Source: Nocardioides speluncae
GTDB lineage: Bacteria; Actinomycetota; Actinomycetes; Propionibacteriales; Nocardioidaceae
Direction: 5' to 3'
DNA length: 64,000 nt
Assembly: GCF_003121585.1 (NCBI RefSeq)
Contig: NZ_QEOO01000011.1
Location: forward strand, 124,001 to 188,000
The notes below the pieces were generated by a model. That model worked only from the letters and a program-made list of their open reading frames with translations. It did not search any database and was not told where the DNA came from. Of this stretch, positions 43,850-52,488 are shown one piece after another. Within the stretch, counting starts at the first letter, position 1. Every line of letters begins with the position of its first letter. The translations under genes and the position numbers were made by a program.

Positions 43850-43990
43850 CGTCATCCACCCCTATCGAGCAGGCCCGGGTTGTCCATAAATCCGTTGTAT
43901 CGCGGCGCGATTGTGCACCATTGCCGGGCGATGTGCACGTTCACGTCTCGCCGTGTCGCGGGAACGTCGGGCAGGGACCGGGTATTCCCG

Positions 43991-44800
43991 CTATCCGAGC
44001 GAGTTTTCGAGCAGAAATCCGCTGTCCCGGACTGCGGACAGAAACTCGTCGAAACCGTGTGACGGAGCACACACCACGGCCGGCCTGCCGCATTGACCGG
44101 CGAGGACCTCCACTCGGGCTCCCGCCTCCTCCGCAATCAGTGCGCCGGCGGCGTAGTCCCACTCGTGCACGCCCTCCTCGACGTACCCGTCGGCCGCGCC
44201 CTCGGCGACGTGACACAGATCAAGCGCACACGACCCGAGCCGCCGCAGGTCCCGGACCCGCGGCAGCAGCCGGGCCGCCGCGACCGCCTGTGCGGTGCGC
44301 ACCTCGGCGTCGTAGTTGAAGCCGGTGAAGATCAGCCGGCGAGCCAGCGGCGCCGGCGCCCGTACGCCGATCGGCCGGCCGTCACGGGTGGCGCCACCGC
44401 CGCGGGTGGCGGCGTACTCGACGCCCGTGGCGGCGTTGCGGACAACGCCGGCCACCACCTGGCCGTCCAGCTCGGCGGCGATGGAGACGGCGTACTGAGG
44501 GAGGCCATAGAGGAAGTTCACAGTGCCGTCGATCGGGTCGACGATCCAGCGCACACCGGTGCTGCCGCTCGCGGCGCCGCCCTCCTCGCCCACGAAGCCG
44601 TCGTCGGGCCGCGCGGCGCGGATCAGCCGCTGGATCAGCTCCTCGCTGGCCCGGTCGGCCTCCGTGACGATGTCGACGTCGCTGCTCTTGGTGGCGGCCA
44701 CGCTCACACCGGCAGCACGCCGGGCCTGGACCAGCGCCGCGGCCTCGGACGCGACCTGGCGGGCGAGCTGGAGCAGCTCGCCAGCGTTGGTATCGGTCAT
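43991..44800 (-). CDS. suhB: Inositol monophosphatase-family phosphatase
   Basis: Mg-dependent phosphatase of 269 residues. Metal-site motifs are complete: Glu pair in GEEGG, WIVDPIDGTVNF and the late HEWDYAAGALIAEEAGA. Likely dephosphorylates inositol-1-phosphate (for mycothiol or phosphatidylinositol) or a related sugar phosphate. TGATG couples it to the MarR gene upstream. Equivalent in order to Rv2701c (suhB). Confidence 0.92.
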   Translation of the reverse strand: MTDTNAGELLQLARQVASEAAALVQARRAAGVSVAATKSSDVDIVTEADRASEELIQRLIRAARPDDGFVGEEGGAASGSTGVRWIVDPIDGTVNFLYGLPQYAVSIAAELDGQVVAGVVRNAATGVEYAATRGGGATRDGRPIGVRAPAPLARRLIFTGFNYDAEVRTAQAVAAARLLPRVRDLRRLGSCALDLCHVAEGAADGYVEEGVHEWDYAAGALIAEEAGARVEVLAGQCGRPAVVCAPSHGFDEFLSAVRDSGFLLENSLG

Positions 44801-45279
44801 CAGGTCCCGGACCCGGTGGAGGGGTCGGAGAGCGCGCGGCGGCGCTCGACCAGGCCGCCGTAGTCGGTGAGCGGCAGCAGCGTCCGGAACAGGCGCAGGG
44901 CGGCCGCGACGTCGGACTTCGGGACGATCGGCTCGACGTTCGCGAGCACCTCTTCCCTGGCCACCTCGATCTTGCGAGCGAGTGCATGGCCGGAGGGGCT
45001 CAGCGACAGTACCACACGGCGCCGGTCCTCGGCCGCCGGCCGCCGCTCGACATGGCCGAGGGCCACCAGCCGGTCGACGAGGCGGCTCGGGTGGCCGGCC
45101 TCGGCCACGAGCAGGTCTCCGAGCTCCTTGAGGGACACCGCGCCCGCCTGGCCGATCACCACCAGCGCGTCCGCTTGCAGGCCGGTGACACCGAGCGGGG
45201 CGAGCGCCTCGTTGACGACGCGCTCGAGGGCTCGGTGCCCCGCCTTGACCGAGAGAGCGAGCTCGAACAGCGGATCCAC
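44800..45279 (-). CDS. MarR-family transcriptional regulator
   Basis: Winged-helix dimeric regulator of 159 residues. The recognition region VSLKELGDLLVAEAGHPSRLVDRLVALGHVERRPAAEDRR is a classical MarR wing with the DxR of the beta-hairpin. GTG start at 45279. Translationally coupled to the inositol-phosphatase-type gene. Ligand and targets unknown. Confidence 0.9.
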   Translation of the reverse strand: MDPLFELALSVKAGHRALERVVNEALAPLGVTGLQADALVVIGQAGAVSLKELGDLLVAEAGHPSRLVDRLVALGHVERRPAAEDRRRVVLSLSPSGHALARKIEVAREEVLANVEPIVPKSDVAAALRLFRTLLPLTDYGGLVERRRALSDPSTGSGT

Positions 45280-45357
45280 GTACCGAGCCTAGCGAGAAAC
45301 AAAGGATGACATCCCACCCAATACCTGGGCTCGAAACAGCCCGGCCAGGAGTGCCCT

Positions 45358-46434
45358 TTAGGGCAGCGCCGGCTTCTCGCCCTGGGGGTTGGGACAGCAG
45401 CTGGGCCGGCACCGGTCCCAGCACGCCGGCAGCGCGCCTTCCACCGCGCGGACGACGTCCTCGCCGCGCTCCACCGCAGCCCGCTCGAGGACCAGGTCGC
45501 GGACCAGGGCCACGAACCTCGGGTCGATGCCGGCGGTGGCCGCCCGGACGAACGGCAGCTTGAGCCGCTCCGCGGTCGCCTGGGCCTCGGTGTCCAGGTC
45601 GTAGACCACCTCCATGTGGTCGGAGACGAAACCGATCGGGATCACCACGACGCCGCTGGCATTGCGCTCGGCGATCGCCTCGAGATGGTCGTTGACGTCG
45701 GGCTCCAGCCACGGGGTGCGCGGCGAGCCGGAGCGGGAGCAGAAGACCAGCTCGTGCGGGTGTCGCCGGCCGGTCTCCTGCCGCACCCGCTCGACGATCT
45801 CGTCGATGACGCTGCGGTGCTGGGCGACGTACTCGCCGCCCTTGGGCCCGCTGGTGTCGCTCATCGTGACCGGGAGCGAGTGGGTGACGAACGCCAGGTG
45901 CGCGGCGTCGCGAGCGGCGTCCGGCAGGTCGGCGAGCGCGGTCAGCGTGGCGTCGACCATCGGCTCGACGAAGCCCGGGTGGTTGAAGTACGAGCGGAGC
46001 CGGTCCAGCACCGGAGCGTCCGGGACCGCGGCGGTCGCGGCGGCGAGGTCCTCGCGGTACTGCCGGCAGCTGGAGTACGACGAGTACGCCGAGGTCACGA
46101 AGCAGGCGGCCCGGCGGATGCCGTCGTCGCGCATCTGCCGCACCGTGTCGGCCAGCATCGGGTCCCAGTTCCGGTTGCCCCAGTAGACCGGCAGGTCCAG
46201 CCCCGCGCCCTTGAAGTCCTCGCGCAGCTCGCCCAGGAACTCGCGGTTCTGATCGTTGATCGGCGACCGGCCGCCGAACTGGAAGTAGTGCTCGCCGACC
46301 TGCTCCAGCCGCGCCTTCGGGATCCCGCGACCTCGGGTGACGTTCTCCAGGAACGGGACCACGTCCTCGGCCTTCTCCGGCCCTCCGAACGAGACGAGCA
46401 AGACGGCGTCGTACGGCGCGGGGTCCGAGGTCAT
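45358..46434 (-). CDS. hemH: Ferrochelatase with [2Fe-2S] ligands
   Basis: Inserts Fe2+ into coproporphyrin III or protoporphyrin IX; in actinobacteria the coproporphyrin-dependent route (CpfC) is usual. The 358 residues have catalytic His185 in THSLPVTM, and Cys123 (YSSCRQYRE) plus the C-terminal Cys338, 342, 346 and 347 as likely [2Fe-2S] ligands. The C-terminal Cys cluster is C-x3-C-x3-CC, one Cys more than four ligands need. Divergent from the MFS gene. Confidence 0.95.
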   Translation of the reverse strand: MTSDPAPYDAVLLVSFGGPEKAEDVVPFLENVTRGRGIPKARLEQVGEHYFQFGGRSPINDQNREFLGELREDFKGAGLDLPVYWGNRNWDPMLADTVRQMRDDGIRRAACFVTSAYSSYSSCRQYREDLAAATAAVPDAPVLDRLRSYFNHPGFVEPMVDATLTALADLPDAARDAAHLAFVTHSLPVTMSDTSGPKGGEYVAQHRSVIDEIVERVRQETGRRHPHELVFCSRSGSPRTPWLEPDVNDHLEAIAERNASGVVVIPIGFVSDHMEVVYDLDTEAQATAERLKLPFVRAATAGIDPRFVALVRDLVLERAAVERGEDVVRAVEGALPACWDRCRPSCCPNPQGEKPALP

Positions 46435-46509
46435 GGGTCAATCGTAGGGAACCCTGACGGCCGAGAAACTCGATTGGGCGGTACTCCCTCGGCACCTAGG
46501 CTGAAGGCG

Positions 46510-47727
46510 ATGCTCACGCCGTACCGCCGGGTCCTCTCGGAGCCGGGAACCCTCCTCTTCAGCCTCACCGGCTTCCTCGCCCGGCTGCCGATCTCGATGA
46601 TCGGCCTGGGCATCGTGCTGCTGGTCGAGGATGCAACGGGCTCCTACGGACTAGCCGGCGCGGTCTCGGCGACCTTCATCATCGCCAACGCCCTCCTCTC
46701 GATCGTGCACGGGCGACTCGTCGACGCACTCGGCCAGGCGCGCGTGCTCCCGATCGTCGAGTCGGTGTTCGGCGTCGCGCTCGCGCTGATGACGTGGTCG
46801 GTCCAGGCGGACTGGCCGCTTGCGGTCACCTACTGCCTGGCCGCGGTCGCCGGCGCCGCGATACCGCAGATCGGCTCCTGCGTCCGTGCCAGGTGGAGCC
46901 ACGCGCTGTCCGATCCGCACGACGTACACACCGCCTACGCGCTGGAGTCGGTGATCGACGAGGCGATCTTCATCACTGGGCCGATCCTGGTGACCGCACT
47001 CGCCACCCTCTGGCACCCGGTCGCCGGCCTCGCGGCCGCGATCATCTGCGGGGTGTCCGGGACCTACGCGCTCGCCGCCCAGCGGCGCACCGAGCCGCCC
47101 GCCCACGCCTTCGGCGCCCACGCTGGCGAGCGGCCGAGGATGCCGTGGAACCTGGTCGTGACGCTCACGGTCGTCTGCGTGGCGCTCGGGATGATCTTCG
47201 GAGCGGCCGAGGTCGCGACCGTCGGGTTCGCCGAGGAGGAGGGCGCGAAGGCCTACACCGGCGTTCTGCTCGCGATCTGGGCGCTCGGCAGCCTGATCGC
47301 CGGGGTCGTCACCGGCGCCCTGCGCTGGCGGATCGGCGCGGACGTGCGGACCCGACGCGGCATCCTCGCGCTGTCGCTGGCGATGGTGCCGCCGGTGTTC
47401 ATCGAGTCGATGTGGCTGATGGGTCCCGTGCTGTTCCTCGGCGGCCTCGCGATCGCGCCGACCCTGATCGCCGCCCTGTCGCTGATGGAGCAGCACGTCC
47501 CGTCCGCGCGGCTGACCGAGAGCATGGCGGTGCTGCACACCGGGATGGCCGGCGGCGTCGCGCCCGGCGCAGCGTTGGCCGGCTACGTCATCGACCACCA
47601 GGGCGCCTCCGCCGCGTACGTCGTACCCGTCGTCGCCGGCCTCCTCGGCTCCGCCGCCGCACTGCTGCTGCGAGTCCCGGACGTCGATAGTCCAGAACGT
47701 TCGACATCATTTTCCAGCGCGAAGTGA
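46510..47727 (+). CDS. MFS transporter with repeat-derived C-terminus
   Basis: Twelve-helix major-facilitator protein of 405 residues (for example FSLTGFLARLPISMIGLGIVLLV and the loop HGRLVDALGQAR). Substrate unknown. The last ~13 residues (DSPERSTSFSSAK) and the stop codon lie inside the 63-bp palindrome at 47686, so the native tail was altered by, or evolved with, the repeat. ATG at 46510 starts just before the first helix. Divergent from hemH by 75 bp, so it might export porphyrin or siderophore, which is a guess. Confidence 0.9.
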   Translation: MLTPYRRVLSEPGTLLFSLTGFLARLPISMIGLGIVLLVEDATGSYGLAGAVSATFIIANALLSIVHGRLVDALGQARVLPIVESVFGVALALMTWSVQADWPLAVTYCLAAVAGAAIPQIGSCVRARWSHALSDPHDVHTAYALESVIDEAIFITGPILVTALATLWHPVAGLAAAIICGVSGTYALAAQRRTEPPAHAFGAHAGERPRMPWNLVVTLTVVCVALGMIFGAAEVATVGFAEEEGAKAYTGVLLAIWALGSLIAGVVTGALRWRIGADVRTRRGILALSLAMVPPVFIESMWLMGPVLFLGGLAIAPTLIAALSLMEQHVPSARLTESMAVLHTGMAGGVAPGAALAGYVIDHQGASAAYVVPVVAGLLGSAAALLLRVPDVDSPERSTSFSSAK

Positions 47728-47748
47728 TGTAGACCGTTCTGGACTATC
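47686..47748. repeat. 63-bp dispersed palindromic repeat, copy 2
   Basis: Same length and layout as 8145-8207: GATAGTCCAGAACG at the left, CGTTCTGGACTATC at the right, CATCA/TGATG inner arms, variable loop. Inner stem bases and loop differ from copy 1 while the outer 14 bp are conserved. It lies between convergent MFS and TRIC genes and encodes the MFS C-terminus. Confidence 0.85.
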
Positions 47749-47764
47749 CGGAACCTGGGCCAAC

Positions 47765-48385
47765 TCAGACGCTGGCGGAGCCGCCGGGCATGGGGGCGCG
47801 CCAGCCCTGCCACATCGCGAGCAGCCGCCAGACCAGGCAGACCGAGGCGCCGAGGGCGGCGACCAGCCAGACCGGCTGACCGAGGTCGTAGCCCACCACG
47901 GCGACCGCTGACCCGGCCAGCGCCGGCGTCGCATAGAGCTCGCCGCGGAAGATCATCGGCACTCGGCCGGCGAGTACGTCGCGCACCATGCCGCCGCCGA
48001 TCCCGGTCACCATCCCCATCAGCGCGGCCGGCAGCGGGCTGAGGCCGTAGTCCATCGCCTTCAGCGCCCCGGCCACGCAGAACAGCGACAGCCCGAACGC
48101 GTCGAAGACGTTCACCAGCCGCTCCAGCCGGCCCAGCGTCGGGTGGAAGACGAACGTGACCAGACCGGCCCCCACCGGCACCAGCAGGTAGCGCCAGTCC
48201 GCCAGCGCGGCCGGCGGCGTCGCGTCGATGAGGACGTCGCGCAGGAACCCGCCGCCGAGCCCCGTCGTACCGGCCAGCACCAGCACGCCGAACAGGTCGA
48301 GCTGCTTGCGGACCGCCACCAGTGCACCGGAGATCGCGAAGACGAAGATCCCCGCGAGGTCCAATACCACGAGCAGGGAGGACAT
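47765..48385 (-). CDS. TRIC-type cation channel family protein (UPF0126)
   Basis: The 206 residues form seven hydrophobic helices in two repeats, each with the signature GGG-x2-RD (GGGFLRD and GGGMVRD). This is the bacterial TRIC channel family, which conducts monovalent cations in vitro. Start ATG at 48385, divergent from sepH. Confidence 0.92.
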   Translation of the reverse strand: MSSLLVVLDLAGIFVFAISGALVAVRKQLDLFGVLVLAGTTGLGGGFLRDVLIDATPPAALADWRYLLVPVGAGLVTFVFHPTLGRLERLVNVFDAFGLSLFCVAGALKAMDYGLSPLPAALMGMVTGIGGGMVRDVLAGRVPMIFRGELYATPALAGSAVAVVGYDLGQPVWLVAALGASVCLVWRLLAMWQGWRAPMPGGSASV

Positions 48386-48520
48386 GGCGGGGAGGTTACC
48401 GCCACGGCGCGCCGTCGCTGGTCCGGCACGCGCACCGTGGACTGACGTAGGCTCAACGCACCGGAGACGGGGCCGAGTACACCCGAGGCCAACGAAATAC
48501 GGGCAGGAGCGAGGACCGCG

Positions 48521-49510
48521 ATGTTGCACCTCACGCTCGCAGGGCTGAGCGAGGACAACGAGCGGCTGCTGCTGGTCAGCGACAAGGGTGAGCGGTTCAC
48601 GTTGGTCATCGACTCCCGGCTCCGGGCCGCACTGCGCGGCGAGCACGCACGCATCGGCCAGTTGGAGATTCAGATGGAAAGTGCACTTCGCCCACGCGAT
48701 ATCCAGGCGCGCATCCGAGCAGGTGACACCCCCGAGGCCGTTGCGCAGGCCGCGCAGACCACCGTCGACCGCGTGATGCCGTACGCCGGTCCGGTGCTGG
48801 CTGAGCGCGCCCACATCGCCGAGCGCGCCCAGCGTTCCTCGGTACGCCGCAAGTCGGGCGACGCGGGGGCCGCCCGTACTCTCGGCGACGCCGTGGCCGC
48901 GCTGCTGCGCTCCGAGAACACCGACCCCGAGACCGTCGAGTGGGACGCCTGGCGCCGCGAGGACGGCCGCTGGACGCTGTCCGCGGCGTACACCTCCGGC
49001 AAGCGGAAGGGCGTCGCCAAGTTCACCTACGACATGCCCGGCAACTACGTGCTGACCGAGAACGACGACGCCCGCTGGCTGGTCGGCGACGGCGTCGCGA
49101 AGGCCGCCGCTCCGGAGATGAAGGACGAGCTCCGGCAGGCCCGGCAGCGGCGGCTAGCCGTGGTCAACGAGGACGAGCTGCCGCTGGGCGACGACGCCAT
49201 CGAGCTGGTCACCCGCACCGACGACGACGAGGCCACCGAAGACCTCACCGAGACCGTCGCCGAGGTACGCCGCACGCCCGACATCCACGAGATCGTCGAG
49301 CAGCCCGTCGAGGCCTACCTCGACGACGAGCCGCCCGCGCCTCGGCACGACATCGCGCACGCCAAGGCGGCGCCGGCAGCCGAGTCCGCGCCGGCCGACG
49401 CGGACGCCGAAGACGAGCCGCAGACCCGGCGCCCGGTCCGCAAGAACCGCGGCCGCGCCTCTGTCCCCAGCTGGGACGAGATTATGTTCGGCGGCGGGAA
49501 ATCCGACTGA
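48521..49510 (+). CDS. sepH: Septation protein SepH
   Basis: Actinobacterial cell-division protein that stimulates FtsZ assembly. The 329 residues contain a conserved N-terminal DUF3071 domain (about 1-175) with a helix-turn-helix-like stretch ALRPRDIQARIRAGDTPEAV, a disordered acidic middle and the conserved C-terminal RGRASVPSWDEIMFG. GAGGA lies 7 bp before the ATG. Length is near that of Streptomyces venezuelae SepH. Confidence 0.95.
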   Translation: MLHLTLAGLSEDNERLLLVSDKGERFTLVIDSRLRAALRGEHARIGQLEIQMESALRPRDIQARIRAGDTPEAVAQAAQTTVDRVMPYAGPVLAERAHIAERAQRSSVRRKSGDAGAARTLGDAVAALLRSENTDPETVEWDAWRREDGRWTLSAAYTSGKRKGVAKFTYDMPGNYVLTENDDARWLVGDGVAKAAAPEMKDELRQARQRRLAVVNEDELPLGDDAIELVTRTDDDEATEDLTETVAEVRRTPDIHEIVEQPVEAYLDDEPPAPRHDIAHAKAAPAAESAPADADAEDEPQTRRPVRKNRGRASVPSWDEIMFGGGKSD

Positions 49511-49532
49511 CCGGTAGGGATAACCTCCGGGT

Positions 49533-51521
49533 ATGGCCTACTTCGTCACCGGAGCCACCGGGTTCATCGGCCGCTTCCTCGTCAGCGAGCTGGTCGAGCG
49601 TCGTGAGGGCGAGATCTTCGTCCTGGTCCGCGCCGGCTCGATGGAGCGCCTGGACCGGCTCCGCAAGCGCTGGGGTGACCGGGTCACTCCCGTCGTCGGG
49701 GATCTCTCCGAGCCGGCGCTCGGCGTCGACCCGGCGTGGGTAGCCGCGAACGCCGGCGCGATCGACCACTTCTTCCACCTGGCGGCCGTCTACGACATGA
49801 CCGCGGACGACGCGACCAACGACCTGATGAACGTCGCCGGCACCCGCAACGCGCTCGACCTCGCCGCCGCGCTCGACGCGGGCTGCTTCCACCAGGTCTC
49901 GTCAGTGGCGGCGTCCGGTGACTTCCACGGCCGGTTCGACGAGACCATGTTCGACGAGGGGCAGCGGCTGCCGTCGCCGTACCACCGCACCAAGTTCGAG
50001 TCCGAGCGGATCGTGCGCGAGGAGTCGCAGGTGCCGTGGCGGGTCTACCGGCCGGCGATCGTGGTCGGCCACTCCGAGACCGGCGCGATGGACAAGATCG
50101 ACGGGCCGTACTACGTCTTCCCGCTGCTCAAGCGGTTCCGCGACCTGATGCCGTCGGCGCTGCCGATGCTCGGCCCGGACCTGGGCGACACCAACATCGT
50201 GCCGGTCGACTACGTCGCCGCGGCGATGGTGCACCTCGCCCACCTGCCGGACCAGGACGGCAAGGCCTTCCACCTGGTCAGCCCCCGGCCGCAGCCGGTC
50301 ATCGAGATGGTCAACGCGTTCTGCGCGGCCGCAGGCGCGCCGCGGTTCGCGACACCGGTCGACCGCCGGGTCACCGACGTACTCCCCCGCCGGCTGCGCC
50401 CGGCCAACCTCGCCCAGGCGCTGGCCAGGACGCCGCTCGCCCAGCTCGCGCTCGACCAGAGCGTCGGCCGGCTCGGCATCCCCGCCGAGGTGTTCCCGCA
50501 CCTCTCGTTCGCCACCGTCTACGACTCCCGGCTCACCGAGGCAGCGCTGGCCGGATCCGGGATCGTCTGCCCCGCGCTGGACTCCTACGCCCGCACCCTG
50601 TGGAGCTACTGGGAGAACCAGCTCGACCGCAGCACCGGCCGCAGCCGTGCCAACCGAGCGGCCCTGAAGGGCAGGTACGTCGTGATCACCGGCGCCTCGT
50701 CGGGCATCGGCGAGGTGACGGCGTACAAGGTCGCCCAGGCAGGAGGGATCCCGGTCCTGGTCGCCCGCGGCAAGGACAAGCTCGAGGAGGTGCGCGACAG
50801 CATCGAGAACCGCGGCGGACGGGCGGAGGTCTACCCGTGCGACCTGTCGGACCTGGACGCGATCGACGAGCTCTGCGCCCGGCTCGGCGAGGAGCTGCCG
50901 TCGGTCGACTACGTGGTCAACAACGCCGGCCGCTCGATCCGGCGCTCGCTGCGGCTGTCGCAGGACCGCTTCCACGACTTCGAGCGCACCATGCAGCTCA
51001 ACTACTTCGGCGCCATCCGGCTGGTGATGGGGCTGATCCCGAGGATGCGCCAGAACCGCTCCGGCCACATCGTCAACATCTCCTCGATCGGCGTCCAGAC
51101 CAACCCACCGCGGTTCTCGGCGTACGTCGCGTCGAAGGCCGCGCTGGACTCGTGGAGCAACGTGGTCTCCTCCGAGCTGGTCGGCGACGGGATCACGTTC
51201 ACAAGCATCCACATGCCGCTGGTGCGGACGCCGATGATCGCGCCCACCAAGATGTACGACAAGTTCCCGGCGATCTCACCCGCGCAGGCGGCGGACCTGG
51301 TGATCAAGGCGCTGGTGGAGAAGCCGCACGAGCTGAACACGCTGCTCGGCAACGCCGGCGCGGTCGGGCACACGGTCGCGCCCAAGCTCGCGTTTCGGGT
51401 GCTGAACATGGCCTACCACGTCTTCCCGGACTCCGCGGCCGCCCGCGGCGAGCAGGCCAGCACCGGCAAGGACGCCGAGCGGGTGCTGCTGACCCGGGTC
51501 TTCAAGGGCGTGCACTGGTAG
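49533..51521 (+). CDS. Two-domain SDR protein, fatty-acyl-CoA reductase-like
   Basis: The 662 residues are a fusion. Residues ~1-370 form an extended SDR/NAD-binding-4 domain (TGATGFIGRFLV at 6-17, active-site YHRTK) as in fatty-acyl-CoA reductases. Residues ~385-620 form a classical SDR (TGASSGIGEVTA, catalytic YVASK). The same architecture and length occur in mycobacterial AcrA1 (Rv3391) and Marinobacter MaACR, which reduce acyl-CoA to aldehyde and alcohol. It lies 22 bp after sepH. Substrate inferred. Confidence 0.85.
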   Translation: MAYFVTGATGFIGRFLVSELVERREGEIFVLVRAGSMERLDRLRKRWGDRVTPVVGDLSEPALGVDPAWVAANAGAIDHFFHLAAVYDMTADDATNDLMNVAGTRNALDLAAALDAGCFHQVSSVAASGDFHGRFDETMFDEGQRLPSPYHRTKFESERIVREESQVPWRVYRPAIVVGHSETGAMDKIDGPYYVFPLLKRFRDLMPSALPMLGPDLGDTNIVPVDYVAAAMVHLAHLPDQDGKAFHLVSPRPQPVIEMVNAFCAAAGAPRFATPVDRRVTDVLPRRLRPANLAQALARTPLAQLALDQSVGRLGIPAEVFPHLSFATVYDSRLTEAALAGSGIVCPALDSYARTLWSYWENQLDRSTGRSRANRAALKGRYVVITGASSGIGEVTAYKVAQAGGIPVLVARGKDKLEEVRDSIENRGGRAEVYPCDLSDLDAIDELCARLGEELPSVDYVVNNAGRSIRRSLRLSQDRFHDFERTMQLNYFGAIRLVMGLIPRMRQNRSGHIVNISSIGVQTNPPRFSAYVASKAALDSWSNVVSSELVGDGITFTSIHMPLVRTPMIAPTKMYDKFPAISPAQAADLVIKALVEKPHELNTLLGNAGAVGHTVAPKLAFRVLNMAYHVFPDSAAARGEQASTGKDAERVLLTRVFKGVHW

Positions 51522-51530
51522 GCGGGTTGA

Positions 51531-52487
51531 TCAGCCCGGGAGCCGGGTGAGGATCTCCTCTGCGTCGCCGGCGATCTCGGCAACGATCTCGGCGGCCGGG
51601 GTCAGCTCGGTGATCAGATCGACCGCCGCACTCGCCCACACCGCCAGGTAGTCCCGGTCCTGACGAGCCACGCCGTCGGCGTACTCGGCCAACGCGGCCT
51701 CGTCACCGCGCAGTTCGTTGACCCGGCCCTCCCACCGGTCCAGGAAGGCGTTGCGCAGCGACCGGCCCGGGTAGCGCGACGGCCAGGCCGACCGGCGGGC
51801 GGCGTCCAGCACGGTGCTGAGCACGGTGTCGTCGCCACCGCCGGTCAGCAGCGCCTTCTGCACCGCCTCCGGTACGACGGCCTCCGGGCACGCCTGGAAC
51901 CGGGTGCCGACCAGCGCACCCGCCGCGCCGAGCGCCAGCGAAGCGGCCAGGCCACGGCCGTCGACCACGCCACCGGCAGCCAGCACCGGTACCGAGCCGG
52001 CCAGGTCAACGACGACCGGGACGAAGGACATGGTGCCGCGGCCGCCGCCGCTGTGACCGCCCGCGTCGACGCCCTGGGCGATGACAACGTCGGCGCCTGC
52101 GTCGAGTGCCTGCCGCGCCTCGTCGAGGTCGGTCACCTGCACGAACAGCTGCGCTCCCGCGGCGTGGATCCGGTCGGCGTACGGGGTCGGGTCGCCGAAG
52201 CCGAGGAACACCGATGCCGGTCCGTACTCCAGCAGCCGGCCGACCTTGGCGTCGTCGGCCGCCCAGGTGAGCAGGCCGGCGCCCCACGGACGGGTCGCCT
52301 TCTCGGCCGCGATCCGCAGCTGCGGCTCCAGCCATTCGGTTTGGCCGGGGCCGCCGCCCACGAAGCCGTACCCGCCGGCGTTGCTGACCGCCGCCGCGAG
52401 CTCACCGCCCGCGGAGCCGCCCATCGGCGCCGAGACGACCGGGTGGATGCAGCCGGCCAGCGTGGTGAAGGTCGTCGTCAGCGCCAT
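51531..52487 (-). CDS. Nitronate monooxygenase family (FMN TIM-barrel)
   Basis: FMN-dependent TIM-barrel oxidoreductase of 318 residues with N-terminal PVVSAPMGGSAGGELAAAVSNAGG, QGVDAGGHSGG for phosphate and flavin contacts and PVLAAGGVVDGRGLAASLALGAAGALVGTRF. Such enzymes detoxify propionate-3-nitronate or act as 2-nitropropane dioxygenase-like oxidases. It starts one base after the G6PDH stop, so it is in the same operon. Confidence 0.93.
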   Translation of the reverse strand: MALTTTFTTLAGCIHPVVSAPMGGSAGGELAAAVSNAGGYGFVGGGPGQTEWLEPQLRIAAEKATRPWGAGLLTWAADDAKVGRLLEYGPASVFLGFGDPTPYADRIHAAGAQLFVQVTDLDEARQALDAGADVVIAQGVDAGGHSGGGRGTMSFVPVVVDLAGSVPVLAAGGVVDGRGLAASLALGAAGALVGTRFQACPEAVVPEAVQKALLTGGGDDTVLSTVLDAARRSAWPSRYPGRSLRNAFLDRWEGRVNELRGDEAALAEYADGVARQDRDYLAVWASAAVDLITELTPAAEIVAEIAGDAEEILTRLPG

Positions 52488-52488
52488 G

